DNA from: Phoronis australis
Taxonomy: Eukaryota; Phoronida; Phoronidae
DNA: 64,000 bases
Reading direction: 5' to 3'
NCBI GenBank assembly: GCA_002633005.1
Contig: NMRA01000078.1
Span: forward strand, 233,425 to 297,424
In this document: in pieces, positions 1 to 11,345 of the stretch
Numbering within the stretch: the first letter of the stretch is position 1
Layout: each line of letters opens with the position of its first letter
The notes under the pieces: generated by a model
What the model saw: the letters and a program-made list of their open reading frames with translations, nothing else
Database searches by the model: none
What the model was told of the DNA's origin: nothing
Position numbers and translations under genes: made by a program

Positions 1-81
1 TCACCTATCCTACAAGAAAAAGCCAAGTGATACATAAAGGCAAAAAAGTTGTCTACTAAACGCACACCTTTAATTAACACA

Positions 82-650
82 CCAGTACCATGTAAACCCT
101 ACTTACATTTGTTTGAGGACATATTGTAGTCTCTTGACCAGTATCAAGTAAACATTACTTACATTTGTTTGAGGACATATTGTAGTCTCTTGACCAGTAC
201 CATGTAAGCACTACTTACATTTGTTTGAGGACATATTGTAGTCTCTTGACCAGTACCATGTAAGCACTACTTACATTTGTTTGAGGACATATTGTAGTCT
301 CTTGACCAGTACCATGTAAGCACTACTTACATTTGTTTGAGGACATATTGTAGTCTCTTGACCAGTACCATGTAAGCACTACTTACATTTGTTTGAGGAC
401 GTATTGTAGTCTCTTGACCAGTACCATGTAAGCACTACTTACATTTGTTTGAGGACGTATTGTAGTGTCTTGACCAGTACCATGTAAGCACTACTTACAT
501 TTGTTTGAGGACATATTGTAGTCTCTTGACCAGTACCATGTAAACACGACTTACATTTGTTTGAGGACATATTGTAGTCTCTTGACCAGTACCATGTAAA
601 CATTACTTACATTTGTTTGAGGACATATTGTAGTCTCTTGACCGCCCACT
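82..650. repeat. 56-bp tandem array that copies an exon end and its splice donor
   Basis: The landmark atattgtagtctcttgacc (or its gtatt variant) starts at 121, 177, 233, 289, 345, 401, 457, 513, 569 and 625, an exact 56-bp period over ten copies. A partial unit precedes them from about 82. On the minus strand each unit contains the last part of the coding exon at 611-719 (the Val-Lys-Arg-Leu-Gln-Tyr-Val-Leu-Lys-Gln stretch) followed by a consensus GTAAGT donor. Copies differ by only a few substitutions, so the array is young or homogenised. Period and unit content are read directly; an effect on splicing is inference. Confidence 0.97.
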
Positions 651-719
651 CTAGAACAGCATTCTTTTTATCCACCTGAGTGTCGTCAATCTCCTCTACA
701 GCCGGGTGGATGATCCAGC
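611..719 (-). CDS. Last visible exon of the minus-strand gene, fused to the 56-bp array
   Basis: The acceptor TCTCATTCCAG gives a frame reading Gly-Trp-Ile-Ile-His-Pro and then a charged helix, ending at the donor CAAAT/GTAAGT in phase 2. Entry phase 1 matches the upstream exons. The final 33 or so nt are identical to the unit of the adjacent tandem array. If a more distal array donor were used, the extra 56 nt would bring an in-frame TAA (CAA-ATG-TAA), so only the first donor keeps the frame open. Confidence 0.75.
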
Positions 720-3700
720 CTGGAATGAGAATAGTCACCACGACAGGTGAAGATGTGAACAGGGACCGAAGGCTATATAACATATTTACACAATGATAAA
801 ATAAAACAGTCATGTCAAAAATATAAAAATAACTACAATAAAAAACAATAAAAACAACAAATAACGCTATTTACAAACTGAAATGCAAATACGATGACAA
901 TTATAAAAATGATAATGATAACAATAATGATACAATAATAACTGATGAGCCCCCAGTTCCCCTTTTCAAAGATGAAAAACATAATAGTTACAAACAGCAT
1001 GGTTCTCATGGTTCTTATGTCAATAAAAAGTAACACAGGAAAAATTATTGGATGGTCAAGACTGGCTTGGAATTTTGTACTTAATTGGCATCTTTAAACT
1101 AATAATTATGTAAATTTCACTCCTCTTTGGACTTGTCATGGTCTGCATCTTGTGAAGGCTACTATGTAATTAATATGATAATCATATTCACCAGTTTAGA
1201 ACACCAGATGGCAGTCAAGTAGCATTTTACTTCAGTAACCAATTAAGTTCTCAACAAATGACAAAGAAAATTTCATTCTGCTGTTTCCAGGCTTTGCACC
1301 GTAAAACTATCAAAAATTAACATTCCACAAGATAGGAAATGAAAAATTGGAAACTGATTATGTGGAAAATTACAGGAGAAATATCATGCTTCCCGTCTGA
1401 TCAGACAACAGAATAACACGCAAGCATCAAAGGGACCGACCACCAAGGATGAATGGCGTAGGTCAAGTCTTTTGTGCAAAAAGTTATCCAGATCATGCAA
1501 GTTTTCACAAGATATTGCCATGGCATAATGATAGAAGCGAGTGATTACACTATCTCAACAAGCGAGTGTGTGAAGAGAGTCTTGTGACCACGCAACGCAC
1601 CCCAGCGGCTGGGGTCTAATCTTTGTAGTCAAAATCGAACTCAAAGTTATTTTTGTGGTCATTTTCTGTTCCACTTGTGTGAGAACGTAAGATATGTGTC
1701 AATTATTATGTGCTCAAGTTTAAGACTGCACTTAATGACCCCTAGATTCAAGCCACAAACTCGAGTAAAAACTTGAAATTTCAAGTTCAGATTCAAAATT
1801 TTTGCATTAATGCTGTGGTAAACAAGTGGAAAAATGACAAAAATAATTTCGAGTTCAATTTCAAGTAGAAAGATCAGATCTCGGGCCCTGGTGTGAAGGC
1901 ACACCAATCCCCATACCTCACTTGAACCTACCTTTTTCTTCACAGAGAGGTGAGGACAGCTGGAACTGTATAACTGACATAAGATACGGGGTGGGACCGC
2001 TGGCGGCTGCAACGGACAACACATGCATTAATTGTGAAATGCAAAACAAATAAAAACCAAATGGCTAAACTAGTCAATAACGGAAATTTTCAGTACAAGA
2101 CTTTTTTATGAGACAACACTATATTCAAATATTAAAAGCAGGTCAAGCACTAGATATGCAAAGACTGAAGTACGCGTTTATGACAGCAATAAAAACTACT
2201 CTCAGAAATCACCACTGGGTTTACATGAGAGCGTGTTTAGGTCATATGAACTTTTGAATAAGAATTACTTAAATTGAGAAATAACAAAAATTATATACGC
2301 AAATCTTGAGCTGACATGGAACTATAGATGACAAACATTTTAAGTCTAGTCTGCATGCCACCTGTTGGCCACGTCATGTGACCTAATGAACATAACTAAG
2401 TCTGAAAAGTTTCTGCTCAGTAGCTAGAGTGTCTGCACGGTTAGTAGAAGGTCCTGGGTTTGTGTGCCGGTCAGGGGCAGAAATCTTTTTGGACTTACAC
2501 TCATTAGGTCTTGTGATGTGGCCAACAGGTGGCGTGCAGACCAGACTTTGTGACAACAAAACATTACATAAATCAGTATTCAACCGTAAGTCCATATAAC
2601 ATTATAAAGTTGGTCTTGTCATGTTGCTTATTCAGATTAGAAATGATATCTGGACTCGAGAACAACTGACAGTTTGATGTTTCGTTGCAAGATGTGACCT
2701 GGAATTTTATGAGATTGGTCTGAAGAAATAGCGAACTTGCAGTTCTTTAAAAGCCCTGAAATCACCTCTAATTTAACTAAGGTACAATTTGAGACCAATT
2801 TCATGATGGCAAGCGGTCCAATTCAAAAGTTGGTATTCATGATGGAAGGTGAGTTTAGCCCCTTTGTAATGGCAGGCCAACAAAAGTATTAGTTAAACGC
2901 CTGTGTTTGTTTGTTTCGTTTCCAAGGTGACAAAAGATATGAATCTCATTAATATTCAGACGTGATCAGTCTCGATGACAGTGACATGACAGTGAGTATA
3001 GATTGGTCTATGATAGGGTCTCAGGCCTAACTAAAGGCACACACATGTTCAGTTTATGCACAACAGAAAGGGTGCCAGATATACTTCTGAGATATACTAG
3101 AAACACTCAGATTATCTTTAATGATTGTTCACTGCGTACTAACACAAGAAAAGTAGTCCTATTGTTACCAAAACTGATCGTAGAATTCATTCGACACCAG
3201 ATGGCAGTTTAACAATGGGAAGGAACAGTTAACGCATGTCACAGAGAATACAGAGAGAAGGAGAAACTACCGTAATATGGTCGGCCATAGAACAAAGTTT
3301 GGCACTACCGGAACAGTGAATCTCCTGCTCTTATAAATGGAGCTAGCTGACGCATAGGAAACACGACCATTGGCAAATTACTAAGAAAGAGGTTAATAGT
3401 GAACATCAGCCCAAAGCAACATTCTTGGGGTTCTGGCTATTCAGAGTCCATAGGGGGCAATAAAACAATTTTCTTCTCAGCCAGGACCATAAACCCTGGC
3501 TTGTTAAGTTGTGTTCAGTTTACACAGTCCAACTGTGACAGACAAAGAGCTGGGTTCACAAAGAGGTGCTTTCACTGCCTTGCTTGCCAATTGCAAAAAG
3601 AACAATTGTGTGTGAATGACACCCACGATTTACAATCTGTTTGAATAATTCTAAGCATCAATGGGGACTTGTTACACCCTCCAAGCCCAGAAAATTGAAC

Positions 3701-6700
3701 AGAAAAACTGAATTCAAATATCTACTTTTCTTTGAACATGGGAGACAGACCTACCACGGCTGGGAACTTTAGCAAGCACATTAGAGACTGAGTTCCTGAC
3801 AGTAGCCGCAGTAGACCGTCGCGGACACGATTTTCTTTGCTGAGAATCTAAACCCACGCGGCTTTTAGACACGTCTGGTCTCAAGATGCTCAGAGGGGAC
3901 GTCGGTCGCCCAATGCCAAGTTTAGACAATCGACTCTTGGACATGATCAGCTGCACCAATGCACTAGGATTATTCCCTTCTTCAACAATAGTGGGCACCA
4001 CATCAGGCAACACATGCGCAGCAGACGGTTCTTCCACGAGAGGTATAGGGATTTCGGACATCTTGATCGGCACAGATAAACGTTGACTGCTGCGATTAGA
4101 CTTGTGCACCTTCACTCAAAGTGACAGAACTGAGCAGGAAAAGTGAGAGTCTCACTTAGCGGTGAAGAGTGTGCCACATGATTTAATTCCAAATATTTTG
4201 TGATTATCAGCAAATAGTGACTGTGTGGAAGAATGAGGACCCTTGAAGGCTGGAGGGTAAGGATTTGGTTTGCTTAGTGGTATGGAGATTTAATCTACAT
4301 GGTAATTCAGTGATGATGCAATTGAGAATGTAAGGTGAATTCGTATGTGCAAGCGTGACATCAGTAATAAGTCACACAATAATCAGTGGATTGACAGTCT
4401 CAATAGTACTTGGGACCTCCTTCAGGCATGGTAACCAGTCAACAACCAAAGTGCAAACTATTTACACACAATGGGATTTACATAGTATGGCATAGTTAGA
4501 GAACCAATGAGTCGGACCACAATTGGAAAAAATAGTCTTGGAAACATGTCACTGTCCGTCTGACCATGTCACAGAAGGAGAAAAAATAGGGCATAAGACC
4601 GATTAGGATTTGTAGACAAGTGTTTCGTGACTCCTGCAACCGATGATTCAAGGAAGACGGAATAAAAACCTTTAATGAATGTCCTCCAAAAAGCGCCATT
4701 TTTAAAACTTACCGGCCCTTTGAACGGACATCTGAGAGCTAGCATCACCAGCTTCACTTCCGATTACTGATATGTTCTTACGATTACGACTCAAAATATC
4801 TGAAAACAGATTAGGGAAAGCGTTACTGTTGAGTGACAGTTTGTGCAAAGAACAATTGAATGACATCATCATCATTATTAGATACTCTGTAAAAATAACT
4901 TGCATCATTACCAGCCAGGTATAACACTATATTCAAAATGTCAAATCATTGCATACACTTATGGCCAAAAAGCACATTAATTTGTTTCTGGTCTTTGGTT
5001 TTGTCAATTAAAGCGAGCATAGTCTTTGGTTGTCAATTTTCTTCAAAAATGAAAATTTACTCCATATCACCTAAAATGGTACAACAATGACTTTTCTCTT
5101 CACAAAATCCATTTGATATCGGGTAAATTACTTTGACATAAATATCCATGGTGAAATCTCAAAAACGGTGCTACATTTTTCTGAGTTACTGTTTCATTTT
5201 TGTTTTATACAACTTCTGCATTTTCTATGAAAATTCTTAGTCCTATGTGTAATACCCCTACACACAAAAGTGAAACATTTTAAAAACAACTCTTAATAAC
5301 ATTTCACAAAACGGTGTATAAAGCACAATATCTGAAAGTTTTACATGAATTCCATAACCCATTTCTGAGATATGATATTACGAAATCCATTAGCCAAGTT
5401 TGGACATTTTTCTAGGAGGATTTTGCGTCCAGTTTTATCAGAAAAACTCTACGGCTCTAGCCACTAGGAAAAACTTTTCATTTTCCAAGAGTTATTTTTC
5501 CAACTAAACAGTACATGTGTCACTCAGTAACTCCAACTAAAGATTGTTGTCAAGCATAACAGAATGCATCAATTCGAAATATGACGCAAATAATGATGAT
5601 ATTTATCCACGAGTTTTCAATGCACAAAAATGTCTGCAATTTTCCCCATTTCTCAGATTTCACGCTATGAATAACCGTGAAATCCATGCCTACAGCAGTA
5701 AGTCTAACCATAAGCCCTATAAACTCAATCCAACATTTTATGTCCTACATATACACCTTTGTATATTTGCCCTCACCCTATGATTGTTGTGTACTGCACA
5801 ACTTCAAATACAACTTCCTAGCCCAAATTGAGACACACCCCAATTACACTAAAAATTCTTCAGTTTGGGCAATGTCTAAATTTTTTTGACATTTGTTGAT
5901 TCTGAAGATTGGGACATGGGTGAGTTGTTGTATTCATTATATGGTTTGTCACATATCCAACCAGGGGCGGATCCAGGATTTTGAGTTAGGTGGGGAAGGG
6001 CATAGGAATAACCAGAATTAGTCAGTAATTCGCACCCCGAACTGCCAAATGGTATATGGGAGAATTTTAGGGGGGCCATGGCTCCCTTGCCCCCCNCCCC
6101 CCCCCCCCCTACATCTGCCACTGCCAACACTGCTCTTTGTATCAAATAGTAGATAATAGGCCATGACGCAATGTTCTCATAAGTTCCCATGGTGTGAAAC
6201 ATCAAAGTAAGTGATCTTTTGTGGTTGATGCCCATGGCACTAGTTCTTCAATATTTCCTATTTCTAAAATTTGATATAAGCTCCAACCTTGAGCAAAATA
6301 ATTAACTTTGTACTGTCCCAAACTGGGGCAAGGGATGGATCTTTATGTTGGTGTAGGACAGTCCTATCCGAAATAACATATCAAGTATATTTCAAAAATC
6401 ATAGTGGGTTAACACTGGTTTAATCTTGATCTACTCATAGTGCACTTGATCACTATTTAAATAAGATAATGGACAGTGATGAATTGATTCTACCAACACA
6501 ATTCATTATCATAAAGGTATGTCACCATGATCAATGCATTGGGTGAGTTGCTGTTGACACAGTACTATATGATTGATTATGGCCATTGACAGACAGTTAC
6601 AGCTGGCCCAACCACTTCCAAACATGAATGAGATTTTGTAAACAAATTACATTCAGCTCCACTTGAGTTCAGTGTGAACAGTAATGAGACACTAACAGGA

Positions 6701-9700
6701 CAATGGAAGTCTATTACAGTAAGTTTATCCTGAACATAGGACAAAACAGTCATTTAGTGTCCCACTGGTATTTATTTAGTTACCATAGGAACTCAAGTGT
6801 CTCCACACAGCAACTTATCCTGGAACAAGTTACTCCTGGAATGACTTGTCACTAGGTTTGGGGCTATCAGGAAGTTTTATAGGCTAGCTTGCCCCAGTTG
6901 TGACAACTTAATTATTCCTCCTTATCAAGGTAGCCCGGTAGCTTGTTCTAGGGTAAGTTGTGCCACTTCTAATGGCTATGTGGCCGCAAACTTGGCGTAA
7001 GGCAGAGGTAATTATCATTTTAGTGCTTGCGCACTTACATAGTTTAACACAGGGGTCTTTTTTCATGCTGTATTCGTATCAGCTGTTCATTGCTGTGTGC
7101 AGAGCGACAACTTCTGTCTTCCGCTAGTTATCGTGTGGAAGCGCCGCTTAAAGTGGGGCAGGTTGCACTAGTACAAGATGTTCTAGGCACTGTCTTTGTG
7201 TGGACAGCACTTACAAGCATGCACTTCAGAGAAAAATCAAATCCAAAAGATCTGTTCTCAATAAACTTTACATAGAACCCTTGAATCATTAAGTTCAGGT
7301 GCTTCGGTTAGTTAGTTCCCAATGCATTTAGGATTTTCTGATTTATGAATTTTACCAACCCCACGTCGGAATAAACTCTTGAAATCAACAGGGCTGAGCA
7401 AACCCAGGGGTACTCGACTGTATTTGTTACAGCTAGGGGGTACACCTGAAAATTAGGAACACACACCCATTTAAACAAAGTGTTGAAAAAGAGTATGATT
7501 TAGTCAGAAATAGAACAAGAAATGATACCACGTTGGCACCTCATTTGCAACTTTAGAAATTTTTAAAAACACTTTTTTCTGCGATTTTTGCAGTTGGAAA
7601 AAAGATCCTTTTTGTACACTGCATTGTGGCGAGCTCCTGAGTTGAACCTTTTGTATGGAATTAAATTGGAGAAGTCACCCTTATGCTGGGATTTTTTCCG
7701 AAAAGGCACCTTTTGTAGGGAAACCATGAAAGAGTCACGCTTCTGAATGGCATATCCCGTATACCTCTTCTATGGGAGTTCCCCCCAAGTTTGAGTGGTA
7801 CGTTCACTATACATCTTCTATGGGAGTCCCCCCCAAGAACAAAATACACACATACGTTGGTGAATGCACAAGATGAAGTGCTCACTTCTACCTTTAAAAT
7901 AACAGTCACAGTGTTCAGTTATGTTAGTAACCAATTTTGCATTAAGTTAGTCAGGGAACAGCTTAACATGAACAGGCCTTGGACATAACTGAGCTGCACA
8001 GATCCAAGGGGTGCAAGGTCCTTGGGGCCAGCCCTCCGCTGCCCAGAAATTTTGGAATTCCTAAAGGAAAATTTCTTCTTGATGTCTCAGTATGGTGGGT
8101 AAATCGAATTTGTGATGAGAACTTTGTTGATTATACGAAAATTCCACTCTAAAGCCATTAGCAAAACAAAAGATAACATGTTGGGCACTTGCTGCATTTA
8201 TGAGAGAATTCTGCAGTTTATTGTACATGGAATGACAATTTGGAACTTAATTTGTCACAATTTTCAACACAAAGGAACTTTTAAAGTAAATTATTGTTCA
8301 TAGCAAGCATAGTTAGTGTCAAATGGTTGCCATCTTGGGAGTCCTTTTGTAACTAAACAACATTTGGTAAAATTTTGAGCATTTGAAACAAGTCTTTGAA
8401 AATTTAAAAAAAGTGAATTTTAGCCATTAACTATGTTCCAAACTGAGGAATTTTCACAGCGTAATAATAGAAGAAATTATCCCCTTAATTTTGTCTATTG
8501 CACGACACCATGGATCCATGCAGGCGACCAGTGGTAACTGTGAAGGAATAAGTGTAATGTACACAGACAGGTGTCTCACATGTGCATGCAAAATTGTGAG
8601 AATCCCACCACATGGCAGCTGTGCTCGTGGGCGTTCAACTGACAGAGAGTTGCAAAAGGACCATTCAGGGCCCTCTAACACATGCAGAATTATCATACAC
8701 ACAGGGATTCCGCAACCACATATAAAAGGTCACCAGAACCTCAGAGACACGGGTAACAGTATGCAGAGTCATGAAACAGTGGCAGTTTCTTGAACCCCGA
8801 TTCATGCGTTACATGCGGTGGTGTGGTGACTTACACTGTTTACGAGAAGTAGTAGGTCCAGAAACTGTAAGAACGTCATTATTCCAGAAATGAAACAGAA
8901 TGAATGCATAATAATACATATGGAAACGATCTGGTTTTGACCCGAATATCAATCTAACTAGCATAGTTTTGCTTCCAACTTGAAGCAATGCCAAAAAGTG
9001 TACAAACTTGAGATAATAAATTTACAAGCAGTATGGGCTTGTTGTTTCCAAGACAAGAAAAATAAATTAGAAGCATTTTGCCTTGTGTATAGTTTCACTC
9101 GACACAATTCGAACCCTGAAAACAACAAATAAGCGAGCTTTTTAAAGACCGTGTAGTTTTGCTTAAATTAAAACTAGATTAAAATACTTTATAAAAATAC
9201 AGAAAAATCTCACTAATCTATGCCACAACATGGCAGACAAGTGGAATTTTATTTTAAGATTTTTTCATAAAAAATACTCAAGTTCTGTACCATAGCTACC
9301 ATCAGAAAATAAACTGAACATTTTTAGAAGACCTTGAAGAACAAAAAAGGATATTTTTGTCCGAAAAATGTCATTAACCCTGTGGCAAGAAAAATCAACG
9401 GGTATGATAACATCACCAAAGCGGATACAAAGTAGTACTGTAATTCTTCACTAATCTAGCACACAATATGGCCGACAAGTGAAATTCTATTTTGTAAAAC
9501 TTCTCCACAAAAGGAAAGATTGGTAACATTTTAGTCTATTGTCATCATGGTTTGAAGTGTACACATGTCATAAAACAACATTTGATGAAGTTTCCATTAT
9601 TTGCAGCAAGGTAACCAACCTCTGAAAATGTAAACAAGCCACCTGTTGGCACATGTGACCAAATAACGTGACCTAGTGATGTGGCCAACAGGTAGCGTGC

Positions 9701-11345
9701 AGACCAGACTATAATTAAACATGGTAATGTTTCCATCATGTTCAGCCTTTGACAAACACAAAAAGATGACTATTTTGGCAATTATTTTTGAGCCAAATAA
9801 ATGGAAAATCACGGACCGTAAGTGGTCTAAATCAAAACTTAGTTTCGTCAACAGAAACGGGGTTAAGTTGTCAAGTAACCTACGACATAAAATTTGCTAG
9901 ATTTGAAGACATTCGAAAGACCAAACAGTGCCTGGCCTACCTGAGCCTTCCCCTTGCTGCAGTCTGTATTTATCCAACTTGCTTTTGCCTTCCCCCTTTT
10001 TCCCTTTCTTCGGTTCATTGATAGTCGGCAACTCCATCTCGCCCATGATGGCGTTACCTCTAGTCTTACTGGACAGAGCATCGTCAATGTCTGGTGAGAA
10101 GAAAGCACCACTACGAGACGTTTCATCAAAGCGAGTACTGGACTTAGAGAAGATATCCGATTTGGGAGGGACGATCCAGCCATCCTTATTGGCTGGTAGT
10201 TGCCACTCCCTCCATACATATTTCACTTCGACCGTCAGTTCTCTATAGCCACACTGTAACTGCAACTCCAGATCCTCAGTCAGCAATGGGTCATACCCTG
10301 TTACCTCAAACAGTTTCAATATCTTTTCCAGATCTCCCAGTAAGTTCAGAGCCTCAAACTTCCATTGCTCAAATAGGAGGCGCTGTGTGTCCCTCCCCTC
10401 TTCATCGTCATCGTCGGACAATTCATCGTAGCGCAGAATGTTTCTAAATGCCTGGTTGATCGCAGGCAGTATACTCATAGGTCTAGCACCACCCCCGTCA
10501 TCCAACGTCGCCTCATCTTTGCTAGCACTCTCTTTCTGGCTCTCCTGGTTTTTTAAATACGCAGCGACTTTTGGATTGAGATGAGCGAAGCGTAGACTAG
10601 TGGGGAGCTCATCAGGAGTTTTACGGTAGCGTTTAGGCAGCTTCCGAAATGTTGTCTGATCATAAAAATAAGGCTTGGTCATTGTGGTTGATGAACATGG
10701 GATCTCGTCTCTATAATCCTCACAATGAACTGGTGTTTTCAACCTGAAAGACAAAATGGTTGAATTGGTGGAAGGCCAATAGTGTGCCTGGCAATCTGAG
10801 CAATCACGCTTGTACGTTTTTAAATCGCTTCTTCCTGGCTTTGTGCAAAATAAAAATCTACAAGTCATGGGAGTACATGCACAGGCATGGGTAAAAATAT
10901 AACTGATTTTCTAAAAGTTAAACTTGTCTTGATCTTTGTATATCAAGAAATAAATTTGGTACGTTGCCTGGACAATTGTTGATGCTACCCTCATATCACC
11001 GATGCATTACATTTTCAAGATGAAAGCTGCAATCAATCTCTTCCACAATGACGGTAATGAATCAGTGACACTCATACACAACAGACTCAGATTCCGTGTT
11101 ACTGGCACTGGCACTTCCAAGCAGAGTCAATCACTCAGTCTATACTAAACCGGTACGCACGCACAACTGGTTTATAAAATATTTATCAGACTAATGGGGC
11201 AACAAATGCTTGTCAATAAAACATGAGATGAATATCAGAAACGCTTCGGCGTGCTAGAATACCTGTTCTTGCTTCTATTTAGTCTCCATTTAGATGAAAT
11301 ATCAAACTATCAACCAGGACAGTAAACAAACACCTGCTCCGCCAT
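611..11345 (-). CDS. Unrecognised multi-exon gene, 3' end beyond the window
   Basis: I do not recognise this protein. In transcript order the exons are: candidate first exon 11332-11345 (ATG in an AAGATGGCGG context), main exon 9941-10743, candidate microexon 8835-8864, 4713-4799, 3755-4114, candidate small exon 1932-1973, and 611-719. Every junction from 9941 to 719 is phase 1 and is bounded by AG and GT, which is strong support for one gene. The predicted product, about 480 residues so far, has no signal peptide or membrane segment. The main exon holds an acidic Asp/Glu run, a helical Leu/Glu-rich middle and a basic Lys/Gly-rich end. The 3755-4114 exon is Ser/Arg/Pro-rich and probably disordered. 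The last exon looks helical. The gene runs off the left edge through the 56-bp array. The first exon and both microexons are the weak parts of the model. Confidence 0.7.
1932..1973 (-). CDS. Candidate 42-nt exon of the minus-strand gene
   Basis: A TCTTATGTCAG acceptor and an AAAAAG/GTAGGT donor bound 42 nt that stay open in the phase-1 frame (Val-Ile-Gln-Phe-Gln-Leu-Ser-Ser and so on). Like the 30-nt microexon it is frame-neutral. It is supported only by splice signals and phase. Confidence 0.4.
2345..2549. mobile_element. About 205-bp foldback/MITE-like element
   Basis: The left end reads agtctgcatgccacctgttg and continues gccacgtcatgtgacctaatg. The reverse complement of the right end (2505-2549) reads the same with a few differences. 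The inverted repeats are about 45 nt around a 110-nt middle with no coding capacity. A deleted copy is at 9638-9715. This is typical of a non-autonomous terminal-inverted-repeat element; no transposase is present. Confidence 0.8.
3755..4114 (-). CDS. 360-nt exon of the minus-strand gene
   Basis: Open for 119 codons between an acceptor ending TCACTTTGAG and a CGTG/GTAGGT donor, phase 1 at both ends. It encodes a Ser/Arg/Pro/Val-rich, probably disordered segment with a short hydrophobic helix around Ser-Ala-Leu-Val-Gln-Leu-Ile-Met. The acceptor lacks a clean pyrimidine tract directly upstream; the TCTCACTTTTCC run lies slightly farther off. Confidence 0.68.
4713..4799 (-). CDS. 87-nt exon of the minus-strand gene
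   Basis: The acceptor CCCTAATCTGTTTTCAG and donor GCCG/GTAAGT are both strong. The 87-nt interval is open in phase 1-1 and reads Asp-Ile-Leu-Ser-Arg-Asn-Arg-Lys and so on, a Ser-rich polar stretch. It fits between the main exon and the 3755-4114 exon without frame change. Confidence 0.72.
4910..8800. other. Intron of the minus-strand gene, no further exons seen
   Basis: The interval is AT-rich and has no coding signal that I can support. It includes a low-complexity G/C-run element at about 5960-6115 with an n at 6096, and a short direct repeat (tcttctatgggagt) near 7763 and 7816. The remainder is unique-looking intron. Confidence 0.5.
5960..6115. repeat. Dispersed repeat with a GGCGGATCCAG end and G/C runs
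   Basis: It begins aggggcggatccaggatttt and ends in a G run and a poly-C tract containing an n. Related sequence occurs at 15885-15955, 21990-22155 and 58930-59097 (inverted), with a diverged relative at 38915-39100. The 21990 and 58930 copies align along most of their length in opposite orientation and end in ggatccgcc, so the family has inverted termini. It has no coding capacity. Confidence 0.7.
8835..8864 (-). CDS. Candidate 30-nt microexon of the minus-strand gene
   Basis: A TTCTTACAG acceptor and a consensus GTAAGT donor enclose exactly 30 nt. It is open in the phase-1 frame of its neighbours and would add Val-Ser-Gly-Pro-Thr-Thr-Ser-Arg-Lys-Gln. Phase 1 on both sides means it can be skipped without changing the frame. 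Support is splice signals and phase only. Confidence 0.45.
9208..9640. repeat. Two adjacent copies of a dispersed ACAAGTGRAATT repeat
   Basis: Copies start near 9208 (cactaatctatgccacaacatggc) and 9441 (cactaatctagcacacaatatggc). The conserved body reads acaagtgaaatt, then further on acaacatttgatgaa-type sequence. Other copies are at about 8310-8450, 58368-58610 and 61430-61640. The family is about 200-250 bp and noncoding. Confidence 0.65.
9638..9715. mobile_element. Internally deleted copy of the 2345-2549 foldback element
   Basis: It carries gccacctgttgg near the left end and gtggccaacaggtagcgtgc near the right, the same inverted termini as 2345-2549, with almost no middle left. Confidence 0.65.
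9941..10743 (-). CDS. Main coding exon of the unrecognised minus-strand gene
   Basis: The exon is open for 267 codons. It is bounded by a pyrimidine-rich acceptor (TTTTGTCTTTCAG) and a TCAG/GTAGGC donor, entering after two bases of a codon and leaving in phase 1. A possible internal start is the Met of MTKPYFYDQ, but the frame stays open upstream to the acceptor. Visible features are a Tyr/Lys/Arg-rich N-terminus, an acidic DELSDDDDEE cluster, a helical segment rich in Leu, Glu and Trp, the string GWIVPPK, and a Lys/Gly-rich tail. No catalytic motif is visible. The length and the clean splice sites make it a real exon. Confidence 0.85.

Larger units (their letters stand above)
1014..3700. other. 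Intronic stretch with a foldback element and repeat fragments
   Basis: This interval holds the candidate exon at 1932-1973, the inverted-repeat element at 2345-2549 and a copy of the AGACCACTT repeat family at about 2690-2820. I see no other gene. The open frames in it are short and have no recognisable content. Confidence 0.6.

Noticed and set aside
82-650. CRISPR array
   Set aside because: The units are contiguous near-identical 56-mers with no unique spacers, and the genome is eukaryotic.
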